Shown: positions 34,550 through 43,469, counted from the stretch's first letter. The stretch is DNA of 64,000 nt from CAZKGE01 sp964636405 (GCA_964636405.1 CAZWSI010000008.1:20989-84988), one strand, 5' to 3'. The notes: generated by a model from the letters alone, not told the origin. Numbers and translations: made by a program.

Positions 34550-34578
34550 ATTATAATATGCCTTTTTGAAGAAAGCAA
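34550..34578 (-). promoter_or_regulatory. Sigma-A promoter of two-component pair 1
   Basis: TTGCTT (34578-34573) and TATAAT (34555-34550) have a 17-bp spacer on the minus strand, the same hexamers as before rpmE. Confidence 0.75.
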
Positions 34579-34660
34579 CGCGCCGCCGCGCTTGTCAAAA
34601 TTGTACAAATTTGCGCCGGATTTGAACCATTTCCCTCGCATAATGGCCATACATGCGCGC

Positions 34661-35569
34661 TTACCCGCCAAGCGTCTGAAAAAGCGCCGCCACGCTAAGC
34701 GCGATGCGCAGCTGCGCATGCTTGAGCGCCGCCGAAAAATCCGGCCGGTCGCTCTCGTCCATTTCGGCGAGGAGTGAAAGCTCGGCGACGGCTCCGGCAA
34801 AGCAATCGGAAATCGCTGCGCTTTGCGCGTCCGTTTCCGTGACCGCCTGGCTATAGGCGCTCTGCCGGCGTTTCAGCTCGCCTTCAAGCAGCGCGAGGGC
34901 GCGCAGCCCGTCCGGCACGCTCTGCTCCTCCTTGTCGAAGGCGAGCGCGAGGGCGGTTAGCTCCTCCGCAAGCCCGCCAAGGTGGGTAACGGCCGCCTGA
35001 TACGCGCGCAGCGCCTCCGCGCTTGCCGTCACGCGCCACGCGCCCTCCGCCAGCGTAACGGTATACGACGCGCTTTCGAGCCCCTCCCCCGCAAGCTGGC
35101 TCCGCACCTTTTTGAGGCTTTCCGCATCGGCATAGCCCGCCGCCAGCACACGATAGCGCCCCGAATCGGTCATGACGTAGCCGCCCGCGCCCAGCTCCCG
35201 AAGCTGCGCCGCCTGCGCCTTCGCGTTATCCTCAGAGGAAAAAATGCCCATTTGCAGCGCATAGAGCGAAAAGGCGGGAACCGTCAGGCTTTCCGTGGGC
35301 AGGGACGCGGCGGCCTCCGCTGCGCTTACGCCCGCCCCCTCCTGCCGGCTGTCCGCACCGCCCGCCGCCTTTGCCACGCCGCTCTCGTCCGCGTCCCCCG
35401 CGATGCGGAAGACAGGCGCGACAAAGGTTTCCGCCAGCCATCCGCCCAGCCTCGACACGCCCAGTATATATACGACCGCTAAAAATGTAAGCGCGATTAC
35501 CGCCACGGGGAACACGTTGTTTCCCTGCGGCAGCTTCGTTAGCGTCCGTCTTGTGCGCCGGTATTCCAA
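34661..35569 (-). CDS. SPOR-domain membrane protein
   Basis: This 302-residue protein begins MEYRRTRRTL, has one membrane helix (about 22-41), a variable linker, and a SPOR domain at about 95-165 (FSLYALQMGIFSSEDNAKAQ in part, RYRVLAAGYADAESL). SPOR domains bind denuded peptidoglycan at division or spore septa. An alpha-helical C-terminal region of about 120 residues has no family I know. I place the start at a TTG whose ribosome-binding site, GGGGGCGG, is the 3' arm of the terminator of the upstream kinase gene; no better start exists in frame after the kinase stop. Confidence 0.75.
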   Translation of the reverse strand: MEYRRTRRTLTKLPQGNNVFPVAVIALTFLAVVYILGVSRLGGWLAETFVAPVFRIAGDADESGVAKAAGGADSRQEGAGVSAAEAAASLPTESLTVPAFSLYALQMGIFSSEDNAKAQAAQLRELGAGGYVMTDSGRYRVLAAGYADAESLKKVRSQLAGEGLESASYTVTLAEGAWRVTASAEALRAYQAAVTHLGGLAEELTALALAFDKEEQSVPDGLRALALLEGELKRRQSAYSQAVTETDAQSAAISDCFAGAVAELSLLAEMDESDRPDFSAALKHAQLRIALSVAALFQTLGG

Positions 35570-35609
35570 AAAAACCGCCCCCGTGCATATCCTATGCGTC
35601 CGGGGGCGG
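35568..35609 (-). terminator. Intrinsic terminator of pair 2, overlapping the SPOR gene start
   Basis: On the minus strand CCGCCCCCG pairs with CGGGGGCGG over a 17-nt loop, followed by seven T residues. The last T belongs to the TTG start codon of the SPOR gene. Confidence 0.9.
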
Positions 35610-35639
35610 GTGCATGACCACATGGGCGGCGCGGCGGGC

Positions 35640-37595
35640 CTAGCGCTTTTTGCCCGGCCTCGGCAGCGGCTTTGCAGGCTCGTTTTTCGGAGGCCTTGGC
35701 AGGGGCCGGATGATCTCGTATGGCGCGTCCTGCGTGACCTGCCCGTCCGCCGCCAAGACCTCCCCGGCCTTTGACGTTTCCTCGCCGCGATAGCCCGATT
35801 CCGACGAGCTGGGGCCCAGCGCGATGGCGTTGCTGACGTAGCGCTTGAGGGTGAAGTGGAAGCTCGCGCCCTTGCCCGGTACGCTCTCCACATAGATGCT
35901 CTCGCCCAGCTTGTCCATAATCTGCTTGGCAATGGACAAGCCAAGCCCCGTGCCGCCCTCCTTGCGGGATTTATCCGCCTTGTAGAAGCGTTCAAACACA
36001 TGCCCGATATCCTCCGGCGCGATGCCGCAGCCGGTATCCGTAACCGATATAAGGATGCGCTCGCCCACGGCGGCGTCGATGGTAATGCTGCCGTTTTCGG
36101 GCGTATAGCGCATGGCGTTGTCGAGCAGCACCACAAGCACCTGCTCCACGCGGTCGCAGTCGGTCATGGCGTAGGGCACGTTTTCCGCGTGCAGAATCAG
36201 TTGAATCCCCCTCTGCCGCGCCTCCTGCAAATAATTCTGGCGCATCTCCGTTAAAAGCTCCTCCACGTCCACCGCGCCGATTTCCATATATTCCGTGCCG
36301 GACTGGAGGCGGGAAAGCTGAAGCATATCCGTGATGAGCCGGGAAAGCCGCATGACCTCGCGCAGCATGATTTTATAGTAACGCGCGCGCGTTTCCTCAT
36401 CGGTAATCATGCCGTCGGCCAAGGGCTCGAGCAAGCCCCGCACGGCCGTGAGCGGCGTGCGCAGCTCGTGGCTGATGTTCGCGACATAATCGTTGCGCAT
36501 TTTCTCCATGCGCTCGAGCTCGGTGACGTCCTTAAAGAGCCCGACGACGCCCGTGCAGCCCTCCTCCGAGTCGATGACCGGCACGACGGAGATCCACAGC
36601 CCGCGCTCGCCCGGAAGCTTGTATTGCAGCGTTTCCGGCTCCTGCGAATCATACACGCGCTTGAATACGTCCCACACCGTTTGATCCGGCACAAGCTCCA
36701 TGGGCGTTTTCGCGCTGACGGAGCCGAACATTTTCATGAGCGCGGGGTTGTAGTGCGAAAGACACCCGATGGAATCAAGCGCGGCCACGCCGTCGGAAAA
36801 GCTGGACAAAATGAGGTTGAGCTGCCGCTTTTCGCTGCGAAGCTGGTAAATCGTCTGCGTCAGATTGTCGCAGAGAGTATTGAGCGCGCGAGCCAGAATG
36901 CCCGCCTCGCCCACTGAGCTTTCGTCGGCGCGCGCGTCGAAGCGGCCCTTGGACATCTCGATGGCGACGTTGGCCATGGAATTAAGCGGCCGCGACAGCC
37001 GATTTGTGCTATAGGTAATGAGCACCACGATGATGGGCAGCACCAGCAAAATGGTGACCGTAAGGGCATTGTTGAGCTGCTGAAAGGCAGACTGGATGCG
37101 CTGGATCTGCTTGATGATGAAGATGCCGCCCGTCACGTTCCCGTCCGCGTCGCGGATGGGAATGCCGACGGACACGGCCGTATCGCCGTTGAGCAGCACA
37201 AGGCCGTCGTTTTGCACGGTTTGGCCCGAAAGCACGTGCTGCACCTCGGAGGTAAAGTACGCGCCGAAATCGCGCACGTCCACCGTGCTGCCGATATTGC
37301 GCACGATGAGCGTTTTGCCCAGCGAATCGGAGATAAAGATGGCGGATTGGCTCGCCACCGTCTGCTTCTCGATGAGGCGCTGGAACGCCTCGTCGGTCAT
37401 GTTCTCGTTCTTGTACTCCTCATAGATTTGCCTTATGACCTCGGCCTCGGGCTCCAGATTCGCCATTTCGATGGTCACATAGGTCTTTTTTCCCACATAC
37501 GCATAGGCTGCCAGCGAAAAGATATTCGCCGCCAGCAGCGCAAGCACGGAAATGACTAGTACGCGCCAGAAAAAGACGCTCCGCATCGAGTTCAT
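35640..37595 (-). CDS. Sensor histidine kinase of the OmpR-partner type, pair 2
   Basis: This 651-residue kinase resembles kinase 1 in order and motifs: helix (about 10-33), extracellular PAS-like sensor (about 34-175), second helix (about 180-200), HAMP, PAS (about 265-370, with LILSSFSDGVAALDS), HisKA with ISHELRTPL, and HATPase with DNAMRYT, HVFERFYKAD and GGTGLGLSIAKQI. It has an extra C-terminal tail of about 65 residues that is Pro/Lys-rich. Its start overlaps the regulator stop (ATGA). A strong terminator follows. Confidence 0.95.
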   Translation of the reverse strand: MNSMRSVFFWRVLVISVLALLAANIFSLAAYAYVGKKTYVTIEMANLEPEAEVIRQIYEEYKNENMTDEAFQRLIEKQTVASQSAIFISDSLGKTLIVRNIGSTVDVRDFGAYFTSEVQHVLSGQTVQNDGLVLLNGDTAVSVGIPIRDADGNVTGGIFIIKQIQRIQSAFQQLNNALTVTILLVLPIIVVLITYSTNRLSRPLNSMANVAIEMSKGRFDARADESSVGEAGILARALNTLCDNLTQTIYQLRSEKRQLNLILSSFSDGVAALDSIGCLSHYNPALMKMFGSVSAKTPMELVPDQTVWDVFKRVYDSQEPETLQYKLPGERGLWISVVPVIDSEEGCTGVVGLFKDVTELERMEKMRNDYVANISHELRTPLTAVRGLLEPLADGMITDEETRARYYKIMLREVMRLSRLITDMLQLSRLQSGTEYMEIGAVDVEELLTEMRQNYLQEARQRGIQLILHAENVPYAMTDCDRVEQVLVVLLDNAMRYTPENGSITIDAAVGERILISVTDTGCGIAPEDIGHVFERFYKADKSRKEGGTGLGLSIAKQIMDKLGESIYVESVPGKGASFHFTLKRYVSNAIALGPSSSESGYRGEETSKAGEVLAADGQVTQDAPYEIIRPLPRPPKNEPAKPLPRPGKKR

Positions 37596-38272
37596 TCTGT
37601 CTCGAATTTATACCCCACGCCGTAGATGGTCTTGATGCTCCAGCCCAGGCCAGTGGAATCGAGCTTTGCACGGATGCGCTTGATGTGGGTGTCCACCGTG
37701 CGCGTTTCGCCCGCGAAGTCGTAGCCCCACACGCGGGAAAGCAGTTGCTCGCGCGTGAAGACCTGCCCCGGATTGCTTGCAAGCATGTGCAGAATCTCAA
37801 TTTCCTTGGGCGTGCAGATGACCGGCTCCCCGCGCAGCGTGACCGAATAGCTCTTTAGGTCGATGGTCAGGCCGTTATAGGTGATCACGGCCGAATCGGC
37901 CTTGGGATGCTCCTGCGTGCGGCGCAGCACCGCCTTGATGCGGGCCACGACCTCGCGCGGGCTGAAGGGCTTGACAATATAATCGTCCGCGCCCAGCTCG
38001 AGTCCCACGATGCGGTCGATCTCCTCGCCCTTGGCCGTGAGCATAAGGATGGGGAGCTGGGAGGATTTGCGAATCTCCCTGCACACCTCGATGCCGGAAA
38101 GCTTGGGCATCATAATGTCGAGCACGCAAAGCACCACGTCGGCCGTGATGCTTTCAAGCGCCGCCGCGCCGTCGTACACGTCCACGGTCTCAAAGCCCTC
38201 GGCCCTAAGATAAATCCCCAGGGATTCGTGGACGACCGGCTCGTCGTCAGCAATAAGTATCTTCTGTGCCAT
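37592..38272 (-). CDS. OmpR/PhoB-family response regulator, pair 2
   Basis: This 226-residue regulator has the DDEP acidic cluster near residue 10, the phospho-acceptor in VLCVLDIMMPKLSG, switch LMLTAKGEEIDR, VKPFSPREVV, and a winged-helix domain ending IKTIYGVGYKFE. GAGGT lies about 7 nt before the ATG. The uracil-DNA glycosylase gene ends 39 bp upstream on the same strand, so the promoter probably lies partly in that gene. Its receiver shares long stretches with pair 1, evidence for gene duplication. Confidence 0.96.
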   Translation of the reverse strand: MAQKILIADDEPVVHESLGIYLRAEGFETVDVYDGAAALESITADVVLCVLDIMMPKLSGIEVCREIRKSSQLPILMLTAKGEEIDRIVGLELGADDYIVKPFSPREVVARIKAVLRRTQEHPKADSAVITYNGLTIDLKSYSVTLRGEPVICTPKEIEILHMLASNPGQVFTREQLLSRVWGYDFAGETRTVDTHIKRIRAKLDSTGLGWSIKTIYGVGYKFETE

Positions 38273-38311
38273 CGTGCAACCTCGCTTTGTATAATCGTTA
38301 CACCGAGTATA

Positions 38312-39061
38312 TCACATTTTTTCACGAACCGCCAAAATGTGACCTTGTTTCACCAAATGTTCACGGAGTGCGGCTGCGTCGCGCTCCATCACGGCGACAA
38401 GCTTCGGGTTATAGATGCCGCTGGCCGGGTGATAGAGCGGAAAAAGCGTGACGGAAAGCGCGCCGATTTGAAGCGGGAGCGGCTTTCCGTGCACAACAGA
38501 TACTGTCGCCTTGACAGTATCTGTCCCAGATACCGTCTCCTTGACAGTATCTGTCCCAGATACTGTCGCCTTGACAGTATCTGTCCCCGATACCGTTTCC
38601 TTGGCGGAGGTCGTTTCTCCCGTTTCCGCCTCAAGCGCCAAAACAGCCGAAAGCGGCGTGTTGCCAAGCGTGACGATCACCCTGGGGGCAACGGCAAGCA
38701 GCTCCGCGCGCAGCAGCGGCAGCGCGGCGCGTATCTCCCCGCGCCCTGGCGTGCGGTTATGCGCGCCGCGCGCGGTGCGCGTTACGGGGCGGTATTTTAC
38801 GGTATTGGTGAGAAAAAGCGCCGCGCGGGAAAGGCCGGCAATCTCCAGCAGCGCGTCGAGCTGGCGGCCCGCCTTGCCCACAAAGGGCCGGGAAAGCCGC
38901 GTTTCCTCCGCGCCGGGCGCTTCGCCGAGCAGCAAAAGCGGCGCGTGTGCAGGCCCCTCGCCAAAGCAAGGCGCAGCATATTCGCCTGCGGGCGTGTCGA
39001 GCGGCGCGTGCGCATAAAGGCGCGCGCGTTCGGCCGCGTACAGAGCCGCAAGCGCGCTCAC
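38312..39061 (-). CDS. Uracil-DNA glycosylase superfamily protein with an in-frame repeat insert
   Basis: This 249-residue protein matches the family 4/5-like uracil-DNA glycosylases: GEAPGAEETRLSRPFVGKAG near the N-terminus (quoted in part), LTNTVKYRP, and the late catalytic-site motif FPLYHPASGIYNP. The four cysteines that hold an iron-sulphur cluster in family 4 enzymes are not present; only one Cys is visible near residue 32. Residues 154-188 are an unusual insert of three and a half copies of ETVSGTDTVK/ATVSGTDTVK, which should form a flexible loop away from the active site. The stop of the PBP gene upstream overlaps its start (ATGA). Confidence 0.82.
   Translation of the reverse strand: MSALAALYAAERARLYAHAPLDTPAGEYAAPCFGEGPAHAPLLLLGEAPGAEETRLSRPFVGKAGRQLDALLEIAGLSRAALFLTNTVKYRPVTRTARGAHNRTPGRGEIRAALPLLRAELLAVAPRVIVTLGNTPLSAVLALEAETGETTSAKETVSGTDTVKATVSGTDTVKETVSGTDTVKATVSVVHGKPLPLQIGALSVTLFPLYHPASGIYNPKLVAVMERDAAALREHLVKQGHILAVREKM
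38498..38600. repeat. Palindromic 30-bp tandem repeat inside the glycosylase gene
   Basis: Three 30-bp units (38511-38540, 38541-38570, 38571-38600) and a partial copy (38498-38510). Each unit contains GACAGTATCT, and AGATAC(T/C)GTC is its inverted partner, so adjacent units can pair as perfect or near-perfect hairpins. The length of 30 keeps the reading frame. Confidence 0.95.
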
Positions 39062-41820
39062 GGGTTCTGCGCCGGGGTCTCCGCCGGCGCCACGGGCGGC
39101 GTGGACGCGGGCCCGGCCGCCGCCTGCCTGGCCGCCTGATAATCGCGCGTAAGCGCGCTCACCAGCGGCTCGATCTGCGTATACTCATAGCCCGCAAGCA
39201 CGCTTCGCAACGCCACGATATCCGTTTCCAGGCGGTTTCTCGTTTCCTGCGAGAGCGCGGGCGTATTCTGGATAAACGCGTTGACCTCCGCAATGAGCGC
39301 CTCCGCCTGCTCCTTGAGCTGGAACACGCTGAGCGATTCGCCGGAGTGCGTAGCGCAGGGAGAAAGCGACGCGAGGTACGCCTCCGCGGAAAGATCCGTG
39401 CGCACGGCAGTGGGCATGGCCTTGAGCAGGTATTCGTCCGCAAAGCTGTAGAAGGCCGAGGACGGACGAATGAGAATGACGCTCGTTTCGCTGCAGGTTT
39501 CCGCCGGGCAGAAGCTTGTGGCGACGCCCCCCGAGGTCGCGCAGAGCCGCACCGTTACGTGCATATCGCAATAGGCTGTGGGCGCGTTCTCCGAGGTGAA
39601 ATAATCGGCGACCACGCCGTGCTCGGAATCGCCCTTGCACGCGTCGGTGGCAAGCAGGCCCGATACCTTGCACACGGTGCACTTGGTAAGGCCCAGCGCC
39701 GAGGGCTCCGCGTCGATGATGGCGCGATCCTCGAGCTGCTCGTGAATCCTGGACATATACGCCTGCCAAAGCGGCGCCGCGTAATCGCCGCCGGACGCGC
39801 CCTCCTTGAGCTTGTTGGTCGGGTAATCGTGCCCAATCCACACGGTGGACGCATAATAGGGCGTCAGGCCCGCAAAGTATACGCTGGCGTAATCGGAATT
39901 CGTGCCCGTTTTGCCCGCGACCGTCATGCCGGAAATTTTGGCCGTGGTGCCCGTGCCCGATTTGACCGCGTCGGTGAGAATGTCCACAAGCAGATAGGCG
40001 GTGCTCTCCTTGAAGACCCGGCGCGTTTCGCGCACCTCGTCCGCGTCGAGAATTACGTTGCCCTCCGCGTCAAGCACCTTGGTAAACGAAAGCGGCTCGA
40101 GGTACACGCCGCCGTTTGCAATCGCGCCGTAGGCGGCCGACATTTGAATGGGCGTAAGGCCCGAGGTGCCCAGCGCGAGGCCCGGACCGTCCACATTGAT
40201 TTTTGATTCGGTCGCGCCAAGCTGGTAGAGATACTGCGCGGCCACCTGCGGCGTTACGTAGTCCATGAGCACGCGCGCGGCGACGACGTTCAGCGAGGAC
40301 ATAATGCCCCTGCGCACCGTGACCGGGCCGTAATGATAGGTCAATCCGCCCGCGGGATAGCCCTTGGCCGTGTTCCAGCCTTCGATCGCGCCGTCCATAT
40401 TGGCCACAATGCTCGCGGGCGACATGCCCAGATCCAGCGCCGGGCCGTATACGGAGAGGGGCTTAATGGCGCTGCCTACCTCGGTGTAGCTTTGATAGGC
40501 GCGGTTGAGGCCCTTGCGCACGCTGGGCTCCTCGCGCCCGCCGACGACCGCGCGCAGTTCGCCCGTGTGATAATCCAGCACCACGCTTGCCGCTTGCGGC
40601 TCCACCGTCTCGATTACCGTGCCCTCCGCGCTTGTTTCCACCATGAGCGCCTTGCTGCTGTCCGCGAGCGTGGGATAGTTTTCCCAGCCGCTCAGGGTTG
40701 TCTGCACGGTATTCTGAATTCCTGGATCGACCGTGGTGTAGATATGGTAGCCGCCCGTGCGCAGCTCGTTTTCCACGGCGCTGCGGTTTGCGGTGGTGTC
40801 CGCAAGGCCGCGCTGGGAAAGCAGGTGCGTGACCACGTCGCGCATGGCGTATTCCACAAAATAGGCCATGGCGTACATCTGCTTTTGCTGCGAAACCTCC
40901 ACGATGCGCACGTTCTCCGTGAGCGCGGCGTTGTACTGCTCGCGGCTGATATAGCCCGCCTGATACATTTTGCTCAGCACCTGATCGGTGCGGTTGTTGG
41001 TCACATCCATTTTGTCCCGCTGATACATGTTCTTGCGGGGATTGTAGCGGTATGGATTCTGCGTAAGGCCCGCGAGCATGGCGCACTCGCGCACGGTCAG
41101 CTCGGAAAGCTCCTTGCCGAAATAGTCCATGGCGGCGGTCTTTACGCCGTAATTCGATTCTCCAAGGTGAATATCGTTGAGATACGCCTCGAGAATATCG
41201 TCCTTGCCGATGCGTTTTTCCACCTGCAACGCAAGGTAGGCCTCCTGAATTTTGCGCTTATACGTGCGCTGTGAGCCGAGAATCTTGTTTTTCACGAGCT
41301 GCTGGGTAATGGTGCTGCCGCCCGAGGAATTGCTGTTGCCCAGCACCTCGAGCGCCGCGGAAAAGAGGCGCTTGAAATCCACGCCGGAATGCTTGTAAAA
41401 GCGCACGTCCTCGACGGCGATAAAGGCGTTTTTCAGCATGTCGGGAATGCTCTCGATATCCACCCAGTCGCGGTATTCCACATCCGCGATGGAGGTGATC
41501 AGCTCGCCGTCGCGATCGTATAAAAACGAGGTGCGGTCGGAGATGGTAAGCTGCGCCACGTCCAGCGCGGGAGTCGTCTCCACATATGCCTTGGCAACCC
41601 CGATGCCGAGCCCCGCAAGCGCGAAGCAGCACACGATAAACGCGAAGATCAGCATTTTCAGCGAGGTAAACAGCACCGCGAGCGCGAAGGGACGCGGCGC
41701 GCGGCGCTCCTTAAACAGCGGCGCGCTTTCGCCGCCCGCCGTCACAAGCGCCGAGCCGCCCTCGGACGAAACGATGAGCTTATTCTTGATTTTGTTGACC
41801 AGAGCCTTTACCTTTATCAT
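39058..41820 (-). CDS. Class A penicillin-binding protein (PBP1A-type)
   Basis: This 920-residue bifunctional enzyme polymerises and cross-links peptidoglycan. A cytoplasmic stretch of about 50 residues is followed by a membrane helix (about 52-76). The GT51 transglycosylase domain shows AVEDVRFYKHSGVD, GGSTITQQLVKN and KIQEAYLALQVEKR. The transpeptidase has all three motifs: SAIK (catalytic Ser), SSLN and KTGT. After that comes a region with eight cysteines (about 705-770, CTVCK, DACKGD, SFCPAETC) that may form disulphides, and a helical, Pro-rich tail. A TATAAT promoter lies about 40 nt before the ATG. Confidence 0.96.
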   Translation of the reverse strand: MIKVKALVNKIKNKLIVSSEGGSALVTAGGESAPLFKERRAPRPFALAVLFTSLKMLIFAFIVCCFALAGLGIGVAKAYVETTPALDVAQLTISDRTSFLYDRDGELITSIADVEYRDWVDIESIPDMLKNAFIAVEDVRFYKHSGVDFKRLFSAALEVLGNSNSSGGSTITQQLVKNKILGSQRTYKRKIQEAYLALQVEKRIGKDDILEAYLNDIHLGESNYGVKTAAMDYFGKELSELTVRECAMLAGLTQNPYRYNPRKNMYQRDKMDVTNNRTDQVLSKMYQAGYISREQYNAALTENVRIVEVSQQKQMYAMAYFVEYAMRDVVTHLLSQRGLADTTANRSAVENELRTGGYHIYTTVDPGIQNTVQTTLSGWENYPTLADSSKALMVETSAEGTVIETVEPQAASVVLDYHTGELRAVVGGREEPSVRKGLNRAYQSYTEVGSAIKPLSVYGPALDLGMSPASIVANMDGAIEGWNTAKGYPAGGLTYHYGPVTVRRGIMSSLNVVAARVLMDYVTPQVAAQYLYQLGATESKINVDGPGLALGTSGLTPIQMSAAYGAIANGGVYLEPLSFTKVLDAEGNVILDADEVRETRRVFKESTAYLLVDILTDAVKSGTGTTAKISGMTVAGKTGTNSDYASVYFAGLTPYYASTVWIGHDYPTNKLKEGASGGDYAAPLWQAYMSRIHEQLEDRAIIDAEPSALGLTKCTVCKVSGLLATDACKGDSEHGVVADYFTSENAPTAYCDMHVTVRLCATSGGVATSFCPAETCSETSVILIRPSSAFYSFADEYLLKAMPTAVRTDLSAEAYLASLSPCATHSGESLSVFQLKEQAEALIAEVNAFIQNTPALSQETRNRLETDIVALRSVLAGYEYTQIEPLVSALTRDYQAARQAAAGPASTPPVAPAETPAQNP

Positions 41821-41855
41821 TTCGCCGCCTCTGTCAGTAAAAAGTTCGCGGTTGC

Positions 41856-41884
41856 ATTATAGCACAGGCGGTTCGGAGCTGTCC
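41856..41884 (-). promoter_or_regulatory. Sigma-A promoter of the PBP-glycosylase operon
   Basis: TATAAT (41861-41856) on the minus strand, with GGGACA about 18 bp upstream (ending 41885). The same -35 variant is found before cls. Confidence 0.7.
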
Positions 41885-41885
41885 C

Positions 41886-42135
41886 GCGAATCCATGAAAG
41901 TTCATAACTTTGTGGCGCGCGCGCAGCATTGTCACGGCCCTCGGCGGCGCTATTTGGCGAATCGGGCGCGCGAAAGCGAGAGGCCGCGCATCCGACTCGA
42001 TGCGCATCAGCTTCAAGCCTTCAAAGCCCTCCGGCATGGAAAGAGAATCCGGCCGGCCCGCGTATCGATCCGAAGCGCGTTGGCCTGCATCCAGTTCATG
42101 GGGCGCTTCGTTCTTCTCTTGCCCGCTCCCGCCTT
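41886..42135. other. Non-coding stretch between the PBP promoter and a terminator
   Basis: I see no supported gene on either strand here. Open frames lack ribosome-binding sites and recognisable products. Confidence 0.6.
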
Positions 42136-42167
42136 GAAAAAGCCGGGGGGTATCTGCACCCCCCGGC
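42136..42167 (-). terminator. Intrinsic terminator of the substrate-binding protein gene
   Basis: On the minus strand GCCGGGGGGT pairs perfectly with ACCCCCCGGC over a 6-nt loop, followed by five T residues. Confidence 0.92.
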
Positions 42168-42179
42168 GCAGGCCGTCCC

Positions 42180-43184
42180 TTACGCCGCTGGCGCAAGCGG
42201 GGTACGCACGAGGAAAGCATGCAGCAGGCGCGCGCCGTCGGCAAGGCGCGGGCCGGGCCGCGAAAGTTCGTTGTCCGGGAGATTCAAAATCGCGCCGTTT
42301 TTGACCGCCGTCACATCCTGCCAGCCCGGACGGGCGGCTATCTCCTCCACGGGCGTGGGGCCCTCGCCTAAATACATGGAAATGGTGACGATATAGTCCG
42401 GGTTGCGTGCAAGCACCTGCTCCTCGGAGATTTCCGCCCATCCAGACACGTCCGCGAAGCAGTTGGTCAGGCCCAGCACGGACGCGACCTCGTTCATAAA
42501 CGTGCCGTCCCCCGCCGTCCAAAGCCCGTACGCGAGCGGGGAAACCTCGAAATACACGGTTTTTCCCGCATTGGCCTGCGCAAGCGCGCCTACCTCGGCA
42601 AGCGCCGTCTTCATGCCGTCGATCACGGCTTCTGCCGCCTCGGCTTTGCCCATGAGCGCGCCGATCATCGAAATGGCCGTATACACGCCCTCGATGTTTT
42701 GCGCGTCGCTCACCACAACGCGCACGCCCGCCGCCTCAAGCTGCGCTACCTGCTCCTCGGTTTGGGCCATGGAGCCCATGAGGAGCACTTGCGGCTCGAG
42801 CGCGATGATCTGCTCCAGATTTGTTTCATAGCCGGATTGAACCGCCGCTATACTTGCCACCTCGGGCGGGTAATCGCAATACTCGCCTCGGCCCACAAGC
42901 GTATCGCCCGCGCCGATGGCATAGAGAATCTCGCAATCCGCCGCCGTGAGCGCGACCACGCGCGTAGCGGGCTCGGGGAGCGTAACGCGCCGGCCGGTCA
43001 TGTCAATCACGGCAACGGAGGCGTCCGGCGTTTCCGCCGCCGGCTTTTCGGTCGGCGCGGGCGCAGGCTGGGCGGCTGTCGCCGCGGGCGCGTCCGCCGT
43101 CAAAGAGGGCTGCGCGCACCCCGCCAGCGCGAGGAGGAGCAATGCGGCGGCCAGCGCGGCCGTCAAGACTTTGGTGTGCTTCAT
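42180..43184 (-). CDS. ABC transporter substrate-binding lipoprotein (BtuF/FecB-like), probably cobamide uptake
   Basis: This 334-residue protein has a lipoprotein signal peptide ending LALAGC (Cys23), an Ala/Pro/Thr linker, and a BtuF-type fold from about residue 57: VIDMTGRRVTLPEPATRVV (in part), then NLEQIIALEPQVLL, and GWAEISEEQVLARNPDYIV. This clamshell family binds vitamin B12 or ferric siderophores. A cobalamin riboswitch upstream argues for a cobamide. The ATG at 43184 has AAAGGGG upstream. A strong terminator follows, so it is monocistronic; the membrane permease and ATPase genes (BtuC, BtuD) are not here. Confidence 0.88.
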   Translation of the reverse strand: MKHTKVLTAALAAALLLLALAGCAQPSLTADAPAATAAQPAPAPTEKPAAETPDASVAVIDMTGRRVTLPEPATRVVALTAADCEILYAIGAGDTLVGRGEYCDYPPEVASIAAVQSGYETNLEQIIALEPQVLLMGSMAQTEEQVAQLEAAGVRVVVSDAQNIEGVYTAISMIGALMGKAEAAEAVIDGMKTALAEVGALAQANAGKTVYFEVSPLAYGLWTAGDGTFMNEVASVLGLTNCFADVSGWAEISEEQVLARNPDYIVTISMYLGEGPTPVEEIAARPGWQDVTAVKNGAILNLPDNELSRPGPRLADGARLLHAFLVRTPLAPAA

Positions 43185-43226
43185 GGTATCTTTACCCCTT
43201 TCTTTTTTCGTTGAATAGAGAAGGAG

Positions 43227-43262
43227 CAAAAAAAGAGCTGCTCCCTCAGATTGAGGAGCAAC
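43227..43262 (-). terminator. Riboswitch expression-platform terminator
   Basis: On the minus strand TGCTCCTCA and TGAGGGAGCA pair with one bulge, and CTCTTTTTTT follows. It lies between the riboswitch core and the gene. Confidence 0.8.
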
Positions 43263-43315
43263 TTCAATGGCATGGACCCCATGCGCCCATGCTGTTTCAC
43301 TCAATCCCAGAAGTG

Positions 43316-43469
43316 TCCGCGCGATAACAGGTCTCCCGGCTTAGCCTCATCCTACTCGAGCGTCTTCCCGCCGCAGAGCCGCGGCAGTGACACCATGCTC
43401 TTTCGTCCGCTTCACGGTTACTGGGATAGCCCGGAATTTGCATCCGATTCCCTCGGCGCACAAGGCGCC
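43316..43469 (-). ncRNA. Cobalamin riboswitch
   Basis: Read on the minus strand, the conserved core elements appear in order: AGGGAATCGGATGCAAATTCC, CCCAGTAACCGTGA, the B12-box-like GTCACTG followed by GCGGGAAGACG, and the signature AAGCCGGGAGACCTG near 43333. Cobamide binding should favour the downstream terminator at 43227-43262 and so shut off the binding-protein gene. The element matches the class seen before btu and cob genes. Confidence 0.9.

Noticed and set aside
34661..36136. A 491-codon version of the SPOR protein reaching into the kinase gene
   Set aside because: The first 189 codons overlap the kinase in another frame and are Arg/Ser-rich noise; the protein is plausible only from the TTG at 35569.
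38498..38600. Possible CRISPR array
   Set aside because: The units are contiguous with no unique spacers, and they lie in frame in a glycosylase gene.
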